The notes beneath the pieces are model-generated. The model had not been told where the DNA came from. It made no database searches and was given only the letters and a program-made list of their open reading frames with translations. This document shows positions 48,410 through 56,524 of a DNA stretch of 64,000 nt, piece after piece. The position numbers and the translations under genes are program-made. Numbering within the stretch: position 1 is the stretch's first letter; every line of letters begins with the position of its first letter. The stretch spans positions 124,001-188,000 of the forward strand of contig NZ_CP116936.1 of NCBI RefSeq assembly GCF_028475105.1. Direction: 5' to 3'. Source of the DNA: Micromonospora sp. LH3U1. Its GTDB lineage: Bacteria > Actinomycetota > Actinomycetes > Mycobacteriales > Micromonosporaceae.

Positions 48410-48904
48410 GTGGTAGACGACATCGACCGGGCGCTGTTGGCACACCTGCAGCACGACGCCACCCAGTCCTACGCGACGTTGGGCAAGGCGGTGGGCCTGT
48501 CCGCCGGCTCGGCCCATGACCGGGTGCGCAAGCTGCGCGAACGCGGCGTGATCCGCCGGACCACCGTCGACGTCGATCCGGCGGCCGTGGACCGCGGCGT
48601 CTCGGCCTTCGTGATGGTCAACGCCAACTCGTGGATGGGGGACGCCCCTACCCGTGACGGGCTTGCGGCCATACCCGAGATCCAGGAAGCGCACATCATC
48701 GCTGGCGCGGCATCACTGTTGGTGAAGATCCGTACCGCGACCACCGAAGACCTGCAAGCGGCGCTGCGCCGCATCTTCGGCATCGACGGGGTGACCGGCA
48801 CCCAGGCCATCGTCGTGCTGGAGACGTTCTTCGAACGTCCGGTGAGTGTGCTCGACCAGCGAAGCGAACCGCACCAGGCGGATGTCGACGCGCCACCACC
48901 GTAG
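48410..48904 (+). CDS. Lrp/AsnC-family regulator
   Basis: 164 residues from GTG 48410 (GAGGA at 7 bases); ATG 48392 lacks a ribosome site. N-terminal HTH (DDIDRALLAHLQHDATQSYA and VGLSAGSAHDRVRKLRERGVI), then the RAM ligand/oligomer domain (about 75-150). Probably controls the divergent SMP-30 gene in response to an amino acid or keto acid. It converges on the PurA-like gene with a gap of only 12 bases. Confidence 0.9.
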   Translation: MVDDIDRALLAHLQHDATQSYATLGKAVGLSAGSAHDRVRKLRERGVIRRTTVDVDPAAVDRGVSAFVMVNANSWMGDAPTRDGLAAIPEIQEAHIIAGAASLLVKIRTATTEDLQAALRRIFGIDGVTGTQAIVVLETFFERPVSVLDQRSEPHQADVDAPPP

Positions 48905-48916
48905 GACCCGCAGGGG

Positions 48917-50179
48917 TCAGGCCGAGCGGACCAGGGCCGGTGGGGCGAGCAGCGGACCGTGCGGGATCTTGTCGTCGGCGGTGGGGCCGTGCGAGGTCAG
49001 TACCACCGGTGTGCCCAGCTCCGCGCGTACCGCCTCGGCCCAGTCCGCCGGCGGTTCGTCGTACACCGGGCGGGAACGCAGCAGGCGGGCGGTGATCGCG
49101 GCCTGCCGGTCCAGGTCACCGGGCGGCCCCGGGGTGAGCCTGTCGGTGGTGTCGTAGCGGCGGCAGATCCGCAGGTCGGGGCCGGCCAGGTCGAGGTGGG
49201 TCAGGGCCAGGCCGTCGACGCCGCCGGCTGCGGCGAGGGCGTACCGGTGGGCGACCGCATCGAAGTGGCCGAACCGGAACCGGCCCTGCCACGGGTTCGT
49301 GGCGTTGTGGCGGTCGGTGAACGGCAGGCTGGGGTCCTCGGTCACCAACGGACCGTGCCCGTGCCGGGTGGTGACCACGCGGAGCACCCCGATCCGGGTC
49401 ACGTCGCCGGGCCGGCCCGCCTCGGCGAGCAGGCTGTCGACGTTGGCGAACGTGGTGGTGCTCCAGGTGGTGTACGGGTGGAAGCCGTGCCACTCGTCGA
49501 GCAGCACCCCCTGCGCGCCCTCGAAGACGCAGGTCCCGGTGCGCAGCGCCCCGGCGAGCCAACTGCCGTCGACGATGGCGACCCGGTCGGCGAACCCGGT
49601 GAACGCGGGCAGGCAGTCCTCGACAGGTGGCGCTTCCAGCGGGCCCAGCTCGGCGGTCAGCCGGTCCCGCACTGTGGTCAGCCTGCGGCGCAGCAGTGCT
49701 GGGTGGTGGCAGTCGGCGACTCGCGGTGCGTCGCCGGGGTGGGCGAGGCCGTACTGGACGGTCTCGCCCACCCCCAGCCCGCAGGAGCCGTGCCGGTCGG
49801 CTCCCCGGGCGATCTCGCGGGCCCGGTTGGCGGCCCGGTGGTACGGGGTGGCGAGCAGTGCGTCCCCGTCGACGGTCAGCCGGTCGAGCGCGTCGGGCAC
49901 CCCGACCGTGGCGAGGTGGTCGGCCTCGGCGGCCAGCGCCAGCGGGTCCACCACCATGTGCTGGGACAGGTGCGTACGCACCCCGGGATGGAACGTGCCG
50001 GCGCCGAACTGTGCGAACGTGTGGTGCCGCCCATCGCGCAGCACGACGTTGTGCGCCGCCTGCGCGCCCCCGTTGAAGCGGACCACCGTGTGCACGGGTC
50101 GGGTGGCGCAGAGCCAGTCCACCACTGTGCCCTTGCCCGCGTCGCCGTAGCCGAGGTCGACCACCGCCACGTGCCTCAC
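48917..50179 (-). CDS. Divergent adenylosuccinate-synthetase-like protein
   Basis: 420 residues, PurA fold but far from the purA at 38658. Asp13 (GDAGKG, with Ala in place of Glu14) and His43 (AQAAH for NAGH) are kept, as are FEGAQG and FDAVAHRY. The IMP loop is HGSCGLGVGETVQYG instead of [14 protein letters not shown] and the aspartate loop is NPWQGRFRFGHFD instead of [12 protein letters not shown], so a different nucleotide or amino acid substrate is likely. It is the last gene of a four-gene operon; its GTG overlaps the vWA stop by 4 bases. It differs from phage PurZ, which has lost Asp13. Confidence 0.8.
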   Translation of the reverse strand: MRHVAVVDLGYGDAGKGTVVDWLCATRPVHTVVRFNGGAQAAHNVVLRDGRHHTFAQFGAGTFHPGVRTHLSQHMVVDPLALAAEADHLATVGVPDALDRLTVDGDALLATPYHRAANRAREIARGADRHGSCGLGVGETVQYGLAHPGDAPRVADCHHPALLRRRLTTVRDRLTAELGPLEAPPVEDCLPAFTGFADRVAIVDGSWLAGALRTGTCVFEGAQGVLLDEWHGFHPYTTWSTTTFANVDSLLAEAGRPGDVTRIGVLRVVTTRHGHGPLVTEDPSLPFTDRHNATNPWQGRFRFGHFDAVAHRYALAAAGGVDGLALTHLDLAGPDLRICRRYDTTDRLTPGPPGDLDRQAAITARLLRSRPVYDEPPADWAEAVRAELGTPVVLTSHGPTADDKIPHGPLLAPPALVRSA

Positions 50180-51135
50180 AGCCGGGTCACCCCACCAGCG
50201 GTGTCGCGGAAGGCCGGCAGCGTCGACACCTCGGCCCGCCGTCCTCGGCCGAGGCGGGCCAGGGCCTTCGACACGGTGCCGGTGGCGCCGGAGCCGGCGC
50301 GGTCCAGGTCGCGCAGGCCCTCGTCCAGGTCGATGGCCTGCTCACCGAGACCGATGGTGAGCGCGATGGTCTCGCAGACCGCGTCGAGGTCGTCGAGCAC
50401 GACGGCGTTCTGCCCGAGCAGGTCCCGCCAGAAGTCGAGCACCGTGGCGTTGCCGGCGTAATGGCTGCCGGCGGGGAGCAGGTAGTAGGTGTCCCAGCGG
50501 CGGGTCACCTCGTCGACGACCTGCCGCAGCGGCAGGTCCTCGGAGAGGTCGTCCCCGATCAGGCCGGCCACCTCCCGGGCCTTCACCTGCGGGTACGCCA
50601 GTTCGTCGCCGATGATGAACAGGTAGCCGCGCCGGCCGCGCTTATCCCAGCTGTCGGTGACGGTGTGCCGGGCCATGAAGTACATGGCCAGCTCGTACGA
50701 CTCGGTCATCTGCCCGCCGCCACCGCCCTCCAGCACGATCCGGCCGAGGTCGTCGTCCATCCGGTTGTCCGACTCGAACTGGCCGACCTGCAACGGCACC
50801 CGGTCGCAGGTGGCGTCACCGATCGCGCCGAACATGATCTGGGGGTCGCTGGCGTAGCCCTGCCGTTGCAGCAGCCCGAGCAGCTGCGGCAGCTTGCTCT
50901 GCAGGACGCGCGGCACCTTGCCCATCGAGCCGGTCACGTCGAACAGCACCGCGACTGGCGTCGAGCGCGGGTGCTCGTCGGAGTCGCGGCACTCGCGTGT
51001 CGCGTCCCGGGGGTCGAGCGCGGGGTGCACGGTGCGCGCTCCACTGTCGCTGTAGGAGAACGCGCTGCGGCCGGTGGAGCGCCGGTAGCGGTCGGCGGCG
51101 TCGTACACGTCGGTGGACCAGATTCCACTGCCCAT
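50176..51135 (-). CDS. vWA-domain protein
   Basis: 319 residues. The N-terminal 55 residues (GSGIWSTDVYDAADRYRRS, then SFSD-type Ser/Asp-rich) are an unknown leader; the vWA domain follows with the metal-site motif DVTGSM (Asp66, Thr68, Ser70), the second site in GGGGGQMTESYELA and FIIGDE near the third. It is a cytosolic protein with no signal. It sits 9 bases after the J-domain/kinase gene, with GGAG as ribosome site, and overlaps the PurA-like gene. vWA domains bind partner proteins; partners here are probably the operon products. Confidence 0.85.
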   Translation of the reverse strand: MGSGIWSTDVYDAADRYRRSTGRSAFSYSDSGARTVHPALDPRDATRECRDSDEHPRSTPVAVLFDVTGSMGKVPRVLQSKLPQLLGLLQRQGYASDPQIMFGAIGDATCDRVPLQVGQFESDNRMDDDLGRIVLEGGGGGQMTESYELAMYFMARHTVTDSWDKRGRRGYLFIIGDELAYPQVKAREVAGLIGDDLSEDLPLRQVVDEVTRRWDTYYLLPAGSHYAGNATVLDFWRDLLGQNAVVLDDLDAVCETIALTIGLGEQAIDLDEGLRDLDRAGSGATGTVSKALARLGRGRRAEVSTLPAFRDTAGGVTRL

Positions 51136-51144
51136 GACAGCTCC

Positions 51145-52116
51145 TTAGGGGGTGAGGGTGAAGGGGCGGAAGGTGCGTGGTCCGTAGAGCCGGTCCAGCA
51201 CCTGGTCGAGTTCGCGGAGCAGGCGCCAGGCGTCGTCGGGCCGCTTGTCGAGGAATCGCTGCCGGCAGCCCTGGGCGAAGGTGAGCAGCTCGCGCGGCGC
51301 GTGGCGGTTCATCAGGGAGGTCATGCAGCGGCTGGCCATCGCGATGTCGGTGCCCGGGCCGCAGGGCTGCTTCTTGAGGACCTCGGGCGGATACCAGTCC
51401 TCCTGGCCGGGCACCAGCGCCGGGATCGTGCTCCCGGTGGCCGCGGAGAAGCACCAGTCGGCCAGCACCACGCCGTGGGCGTCCGGCTCGATCAGCACGT
51501 GTCGCGGCAGGACCGCGCCGTGCACCACGCCGGCCCGGTGGGCCAGGCCGAGCACCACCAGCAGTCGCCGCCACATCCAGGCCACGTCCCGGGCGTCCAG
51601 CCCGTCGGGGTACGCGCGCCGCACCTCGTCGAGGTCGTGCAGGCCGGGCGCGGTGGCGAGCACGTTGATCTGCCGTTCGGCGCCGGTCGCGGCCTCGCGG
51701 TGCCGGAAGTCGTCGACCAGCCGGGGCACGTACGGCAGGTAGCGCGGGTCGCCGCGCTCGACGATGGTGCGCAGGGCGTGCGCCTCGCGGGCCATCAGGT
51801 CGTTGTCGGTGGGCCGTCGGGGGAGCTTGAGCAGCCGATCGGCGCCGACGTCGTAGAGGTCGGCCAGGTCGCCCGAGTGGGCCGGCACGCCGAGGCGGTA
51901 GTCGCCGAGGACGGTGACCTGCCGGGCCTTCCACCGGGTGGTGACGTGGATGAACGCCTCGGTGGCCTCGGCGCGTACCGCCGGGTCCGCCGGCAGGCGG
52001 TCGGGGTGCAGGGCCGCGACCAGCTCGCGGTAGCGCCGGGCTGGCTGGTCCGTGCCGAACAGCTCGGCGTCGGTGTGGGCCGCCGTGACCAGGCCGACGG
52101 CCTCCGCGGTCCTCAT
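51145..52116 (-). CDS. J-domain fused to a degenerate protein kinase
   Basis: 323 residues. The N-terminus (about 15-62) is J-domain-like: YRELVAALHPDRLPADP with HPD at 37-39 and a following helix TEAFIHVTTRW. Then a kinase-like fold: a Lys (97, LLKLPR), a Glu on helix C (111), HGAVLPRHVLI (199-209) where the catalytic HRD Asp is missing, and DWC (220-222) in place of DFG. So it may bind nucleotide without phosphotransfer. The ATG overlaps the Nudix stop (ATGA). The J-domain hints at contact with DnaK, but this is inference. Confidence 0.75.
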   Translation of the reverse strand: MRTAEAVGLVTAAHTDAELFGTDQPARRYRELVAALHPDRLPADPAVRAEATEAFIHVTTRWKARQVTVLGDYRLGVPAHSGDLADLYDVGADRLLKLPRRPTDNDLMAREAHALRTIVERGDPRYLPYVPRLVDDFRHREAATGAERQINVLATAPGLHDLDEVRRAYPDGLDARDVAWMWRRLLVVLGLAHRAGVVHGAVLPRHVLIEPDAHGVVLADWCFSAATGSTIPALVPGQEDWYPPEVLKKQPCGPGTDIAMASRCMTSLMNRHAPRELLTFAQGCRQRFLDKRPDDAWRLLRELDQVLDRLYGPRTFRPFTLTP

Positions 52117-52868
52117 CGCACCGTCTCCTCGCGGGCGGGACGCAGCAGCGCCGGGTGCAGCAGTCGTGCGTCGCCGGCCCGGTAGAGCCGCGCGCGGGGA
52201 CCGCCCCGGGCGCCGCCGCGCTCGGTGCTGGCACCCGTGCTCTCCACGAAGCCCGGCACGGAGAGCACCTTGCGGTGGAAGTTGCCGGCGTGCAGCGGGT
52301 GACCCCAGACCGTCTCGTAGACGGCGCGCAGCTCGCTGATCGTGAACTCGGCGGCGAGGAAGCGCGTGGCGAGCGGGGTGTATTCCAACTTGGACCGGGC
52401 CCGCTCCAACGCGTCGTCGATGATCCGGCCGTGGTCGAAGGCGAGCTGACGGCTGGTCAGCGCGGTCACCGGCAGCCAGATCGCCTCGTCGGCGTCGCTG
52501 CCGGCGGCCGGGTCCGGCAGGTCGGGGGCGAACGCGAGGTGGGCGATCGAGACGACGCGCATTCGCGGGTCGCGGTCGGGAGCGCCATAGCTGCCCAACT
52601 GCTCCAGGTGTACGCGGCGCAGCCCTTCGCCGCCGAGCCCGGTCTCCTCGGCCAGCTCGCGTCGGGCGCCGGCGGTCAGGTCCTCGTCCGGGTGGACGAA
52701 GCCGCCGGGCAGTGCCCAGTGCCCCTCGAAGGGTGCCTGGCCGCGCCGGATCAGCAGCAGGTGCAGTGCGTCGTCGCGGATGGTCAGCGCCACCACGTCG
52801 ACGGTCACGGCGACCGACGGGTAGGCCCGGGGGTCGTACGCGGCCAGGAACTCCTGCTCGTCAACCAT
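52113..52868 (-). CDS. NrtR-like Nudix-winged-helix regulator
   Basis: 251 residues. Nudix domain (about 20-150) with an intact Nudix box: GGFVHPDEDLTAG then RELAEETGL. C-terminal winged helix (about 165-225: FTISELRAVYETVWG and AGNFHRKVLSV) as in NrtR, the ADP-ribose-sensing repressor of NAD genes. Most NrtR have a broken Nudix box; this one could still hydrolyse. First gene of the operon; the tandem repeats upstream are its likely operators. A signal such as ADP-ribose or a related nucleotide is inferred from the family. Confidence 0.88.
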   Translation of the reverse strand: MVDEQEFLAAYDPRAYPSVAVTVDVVALTIRDDALHLLLIRRGQAPFEGHWALPGGFVHPDEDLTAGARRELAEETGLGGEGLRRVHLEQLGSYGAPDRDPRMRVVSIAHLAFAPDLPDPAAGSDADEAIWLPVTALTSRQLAFDHGRIIDDALERARSKLEYTPLATRFLAAEFTISELRAVYETVWGHPLHAGNFHRKVLSVPGFVESTGASTERGGARGGPRARLYRAGDARLLHPALLRPAREETVR

Positions 52869-52873
52869 GTCTC

Positions 52874-52905
52874 TCTCAATCTGAGAACATCTCGCTGTGA
52901 GAACA
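52874..52905. promoter_or_regulatory. Tandem 16-bp palindromic operators
   Basis: TCTCAATCTGAGAACA (52874-52889) and TCTCGCTGTGAGAACA (52890-52905) follow each other without gap and agree at 13 of 16 bases. Each has a TCTC-N5-GAGA inverted repeat. They cover the start of transcription of the operon and lie 5 bases before the Nudix gene, so the encoded NrtR-like protein is the obvious ligand. Confidence 0.8.
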
Positions 52906-52933
52906 ACTTAGCGCATGGGAGCGCCCCTGCCAA
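52905..52933 (-). promoter_or_regulatory. Promoter of the Nudix operon
   Basis: On the minus strand TTGGCA (52933-52928) and TAAGTT (52910-52905) are 17 bases apart. The leader would be about 30 bases long and contain the operators. Confidence 0.7.
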
Positions 52934-52945
52934 GGGCGACTCGAC

Positions 52946-53785
52946 TCAGCGCACGAGACCAGTGAGGTGCGGCCGACCGCGCGAGTCGTGCAGGGCGAAC
53001 CCGCCGTCCGGCAGGAGGGCGAAGCTCACCGTGCTCGGCAGCGGTACGGGCAGCTTGAAGGCGACCTCGACGGTGTAGGCGTCCGGCAACCGGCTCTCCA
53101 ACGCGGCCAGGCAGCGGGCCTTGCTCCACATGCCGTGCGCGATCGGCCGGCGGAACCCGAACAGCCGCGCCCCGAGCAGGGAGGTGTGGATCGGGTTGTG
53201 GTCCCCGGAGACCCGCGCGTACTGCGTGCCGACGCGGGGTTCCACCCGCCACCTGGCAGTGGCGGCCGGTGCCTCGGGGCGTTCGCTCCGGTCGCTCCGC
53301 CCACCACCCTCGGGCTTGCGCTCCCGTCCGAGGTACGTCGAGACGCCGCGCCAGACCTCCTCCCCGTCGACCGAGCCGACCAGCACCACGTCCACCTGCC
53401 GCCCCCGGTCGTGCGGGCGCAGGTTCTCCGCGTACGTCCTGAAGTCGAGGGTCTCGTCGGCGGTGATCGGTCGGCGCACGGTGATCTGGTTGCCGACGTG
53501 CACCACGCCGGTCAGCGGGATGGGAAACTCCGGCGCGGTCATCAGTCGCAGGGCCAGCGGGAAGCCCATGACGTGCGGAAACGTCGGGGGTAGCCGGTCA
53601 GTGAGCCGGAACCCGCAGACCCGGTCGTAGTCGGCCAGATGTGCCCGGTCGACGGTCACCCCGCCCACGGCCAGCTCGGCCGCCGGCGGGCCGGCCCCGC
53701 GCCGCCGGCTGCCGAGGCCCGGCAGTGCACCGAGCAACGCCCGCCGATAGAGCGCCCCGGCCGTCGGTTGCCGTTGCGCGCCCAT
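52946..53785 (-). CDS. MaoC-like dehydratase (HtdX type)
   Basis: 279 residues: a double hot-dog fold with the first half (HVGNQITVRRPITADETLDF) lacking the catalytic pair and the second half holding YARVSGDHNPIH, the hydratase-2 motif with Asp and His, and RPIAHGMWSKA. It hydrates/dehydrates 3-hydroxyacyl-thioesters. The ATG overlaps the FabG stop (TGATG). The MaoC-FabG pair opposite a thiolase equals htdX-fabG4-fadA2 (Rv0241c-Rv0243) of M. tuberculosis, a second fatty-acid elongation or degradation set. Confidence 0.88.
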   Translation of the reverse strand: MGAQRQPTAGALYRRALLGALPGLGSRRRGAGPPAAELAVGGVTVDRAHLADYDRVCGFRLTDRLPPTFPHVMGFPLALRLMTAPEFPIPLTGVVHVGNQITVRRPITADETLDFRTYAENLRPHDRGRQVDVVLVGSVDGEEVWRGVSTYLGRERKPEGGGRSDRSERPEAPAATARWRVEPRVGTQYARVSGDHNPIHTSLLGARLFGFRRPIAHGMWSKARCLAALESRLPDAYTVEVAFKLPVPLPSTVSFALLPDGGFALHDSRGRPHLTGLVR

Positions 53786-55176
53786 CACGCGCCCAGCAGG
53801 CTCTGGCCGCAGACCCGGATCACGTTTCCGCTGACCGCGCCGCTGGCCGGCCAGGCCAACCAGCCGATCGTCTCGGCCACGTCCACCGGCAATCCGCCCT
53901 GGGCCAGGCTGTTCATCCGTCGACCCGCCTCGCGGACCACCAGCGGAATGCGCGCGGTCAGACGGGTTTCGATGAAGCCGGGGGCCACCGCGTTGACGCT
54001 GATCCCTCGCTCCCGCAGGGCCGGGGCGAGTGAGTCGACCAGCCCGATCACGCCGGCCTTGCTGGTGGCGTAGTTGGTCTGCCCCCGGTTGCCGGCGATT
54101 CCGGCGATCGAGGAGACCGACACGATCCGCCCGCCGGTCGGGATCAGCTCCCGCTCCAGCAGCACGTCGTTGATCCGCTCCTGGCTGGAGAGGTTGACGT
54201 CGATCACCTGGTCCCACCGGTCGGCGTCCATCCGGCCGAGCGTCTTGTCCCGGGTGATGCCGGCGTTGTGCACGACCACGTCCACCCGGCCGTGCCGGCT
54301 GGCCAGGTGATCGGCGAGCCGGGTTGGCGCGTCCGGCGCGGTCAGGTCGAGCTGGACGGCGGTGCCGCCGATGTCGTTCGCCACCGCGGCGAGCGCGTCT
54401 CCGGCGGCCGGGATGTCCAGTGCCACCACCCGTGCGCCGTCGCGGGCGAGCACCCGGGCCAGCGCCGCACCGATACCCCGGGCTGCGCCGGTGACCAGCA
54501 CCACCTGCCCGTCCAGGGGGCGATCCCAGTCGGCCGGGGCGCTCGCCTCGCCGGCGCCGACCCGGATGACCTGCCCCGAGACGTACGCGGACCGGCCGGA
54601 GAGAAGGAATCGGAGGGTCGATTCGAGGCTTGTGAGGGTGCCGGCCGAGTGGTCCGCGCCGTCTGCTTCGGCGCTGCCGGCACGGGTCACGTAGACGAGC
54701 TGGGCGGTGGTGCCCCGGCCGAACTCCTTGCCGATGCTGCGGACCAGCCCTTCCAGGGCCCGCTGGGCGGTCGCCTCGCGGGGCGTCGCGCACTCCGACG
54801 GTGGGGTGCCGAGCACGATCACCCGGCCGCTGGGCAACACGGACCGCGCCTGCGGATGGAAGAAGTCGTAGAGCTGGCGCAGGTCGGTCGAGTCGGTGAT
54901 CCCGGTGGCGTCGAAGAGCAGTGCGCCGTACCGCTGCGGACTGTCAGCGGCGGTGTCGGCGGCCGGGTCGGCCAGCTCGACCCCGGCGGCGGTCAGGATC
55001 TTGGCGATCGGCTCTGCGAGCCGGCCGCCGGTGGCCGCGCCGAGCAGGGCGGGCCCGGTCAACAGGGGGTCGCCGGGGTGGTGCCGGCGCAGTCGGGGCG
55101 GGTCGGGCAGCCCGAGGCGCTTGACCAGCGCGCGGCCGGCGGCCGATTGGACGAAGCTCGCGTACCTGTCGGTCAT
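53785..55176 (-). CDS. 3-oxoacyl-ACP/CoA reductase, high-molecular-weight FabG4 type
   Basis: 463 residues, much longer than the usual FabG (about 245). The N-terminal 200 residues are an inactive Rossmann-like domain; the C-terminal SDR has TGAARGIGAALA, NAGITRD, the catalytic Ser (VSSIAG) and YATSKAG with Tyr and Lys. This two-domain form is FabG4, which uses NADH to reduce 3-oxoacyl-CoA. First gene of the operon with the MaoC-like gene; the palindrome CCTACTGGCGAGTAGG lies just upstream. Confidence 0.92.
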   Translation of the reverse strand: MTDRYASFVQSAAGRALVKRLGLPDPPRLRRHHPGDPLLTGPALLGAATGGRLAEPIAKILTAAGVELADPAADTAADSPQRYGALLFDATGITDSTDLRQLYDFFHPQARSVLPSGRVIVLGTPPSECATPREATAQRALEGLVRSIGKEFGRGTTAQLVYVTRAGSAEADGADHSAGTLTSLESTLRFLLSGRSAYVSGQVIRVGAGEASAPADWDRPLDGQVVLVTGAARGIGAALARVLARDGARVVALDIPAAGDALAAVANDIGGTAVQLDLTAPDAPTRLADHLASRHGRVDVVVHNAGITRDKTLGRMDADRWDQVIDVNLSSQERINDVLLERELIPTGGRIVSVSSIAGIAGNRGQTNYATSKAGVIGLVDSLAPALRERGISVNAVAPGFIETRLTARIPLVVREAGRRMNSLAQGGLPVDVAETIGWLAWPASGAVSGNVIRVCGQSLLGA

Positions 55177-55184
55177 GGGCGTAG

Positions 55185-55200
55185 CCTACTGGCGAGTAGG
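55185..55200. promoter_or_regulatory. Palindrome between fabG4-type gene and thiolase
   Basis: CCTACT-GGCG-AGTAGG is a perfect 6+4+6 palindrome in the 55-base gap between the divergent genes. It is a likely operator for both. The CTACT/AGTAG ends are the same as those of the TetR palindrome at 45973-46002. Confidence 0.65.
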
Positions 55201-55231
55201 GTTCGAGCAACACATGTCGAGGAGGCGGATC

Positions 55232-56524
55232 GTGCAGAGCATTCGGCGGGTCGCGGTCATCGGGGGCAACCGCATCCCCTTCGCCCGTTCCAACTCCCGC
55301 TACGCGGACGCCTCCAACGCGGACCTGCTCGGCGCCGCGCTCGACGGTCTGATCGCCCGATACGGGCTGGCCGGACAGCGGGTCGGCGAGGTGGTGACCG
55401 GCGCGGTGCTCAAGCACTCCCGCGACTTCAACCTCACCCGCGAGGTGGTCCTCGGCTCCCGGCTCGACCCGCACACCCCGGCGTACGACATCCAGCAGGC
55501 CTGCGGCACCGGCCTGGAGGCGGCGATCCTGGTCGCCAACAAGATCGCCCTCGGTCAACTCGACGTGGGCATCGCCGGTGGTGTCGACACCACCTCCGAC
55601 GCGCCGCTCGCGGTCAACGAGGAGATGCGGCGCACGCTGCTCAAGCTCAACTCGGCCCGCACGCTGGGCGAACGGCTCAAGGTCGCGGCGAAGCTGCGCC
55701 CGCTCCAGCCGTTCAAGCCGGAGATCCCCCGCAACGCCGAGCCGCGTACCGGCCTGTCCATGGGTGACCACGCCGCCCGCACCGCCCAGCACTGGCAGAT
55801 CGACCGGCGATCCCAGGACGAGCTGGCGCTGCGCTCGCACCAGCGGCTCGCCGCCGCGTACGACCGGGGCTTCTTCGACGACCTGATGACGCCGTACCTG
55901 GGGCTGACCCGCGACCAGAATCTGCGCCCGGACAGCAGCCTGGAGAAGCTCGGCTCGCTCAGGCCGGTCTTCGGCACCCGCGGCTCGGACGCCGAGCACG
56001 CCACCATGACCGCGGGTAACTCGTCGCCGCTCACCGACGGCGCGTCGACGGTGCTGCTGGCCAGCGAGGAGTGGGCGAACGCGCACAACCTGCCCGTGCT
56101 CGCCTGGTTCAGCTGGTCGGAGACGGCGGCGGTGGACTTCGTGCACGGCGACGAGGGGCTGTTGATGGCTCCCGCGTACGCGGTGCCCCGGATGCTGGCC
56201 CGGGCCGGGCTGACCCTGCAGGATTTCGACTACTACGAGATCCATGAGGCGTTCGCGTCGCAGGTGCTGGCCACCCTCGCCGCCTGGGAATCGCCGGAGT
56301 TCTGCAAGGACCGACTCGGCCTGGACGCGCCGCTGGGCGCCATCGACCGGGACCGGCTCAACGTGAACGGCTCCTCGCTGGCTGCCGGGCACCCGTTCGC
56401 CGCCACCGGCGGGCGGATCGTGGCGACCCTGGCCAAGCTGCTGGCCGAGCGCGGTGGCGGGCGCGGGCTGATCTCGATCTGCGCCGCCGGGGGTCAGGGT
56501 GTGACCGCCATCCTGGAGCGCTGA
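55232..56524 (+). CDS. Acetyl-CoA C-acyltransferase (FadA2/FadI type thiolase)
   Basis: 430 residues from GTG 55232 (GAGGAGG at 7 bases; ATG 55214 is upstream of that site). Thiolase residues: nucleophile Cys in IQQACGTG, His in YYEIHEAFA, His in GHPFAATGGR and Cys in ISICAAGGQG. The FadI-type insertion (about 130-230, SMGDHAARTA) is present. It cleaves 3-ketoacyl-CoA or condenses acetyl-CoA. Divergent from fabG4/MaoC genes, forming one functional unit for acyl-CoA metabolism. Confidence 0.93.
   Translation: MQSIRRVAVIGGNRIPFARSNSRYADASNADLLGAALDGLIARYGLAGQRVGEVVTGAVLKHSRDFNLTREVVLGSRLDPHTPAYDIQQACGTGLEAAILVANKIALGQLDVGIAGGVDTTSDAPLAVNEEMRRTLLKLNSARTLGERLKVAAKLRPLQPFKPEIPRNAEPRTGLSMGDHAARTAQHWQIDRRSQDELALRSHQRLAAAYDRGFFDDLMTPYLGLTRDQNLRPDSSLEKLGSLRPVFGTRGSDAEHATMTAGNSSPLTDGASTVLLASEEWANAHNLPVLAWFSWSETAAVDFVHGDEGLLMAPAYAVPRMLARAGLTLQDFDYYEIHEAFASQVLATLAAWESPEFCKDRLGLDAPLGAIDRDRLNVNGSSLAAGHPFAATGGRIVATLAKLLAERGGGRGLISICAAGGQGVTAILER

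Noticed and set aside
48917..50179. PurZ-type enzyme for 2-aminoadenine (Z) DNA
   Set aside because: PurZ lacks the catalytic Asp13; this protein keeps it. No Z-genome partner genes (DatZ, MazZ, DpoZ) are present.
52946..54793. A single 615-residue MaoC fusion protein
   Set aside because: The N-terminal 330 residues are a shadow of the FabG gene. The MaoC gene starts at ATG 53785, coupled to the FabG stop.
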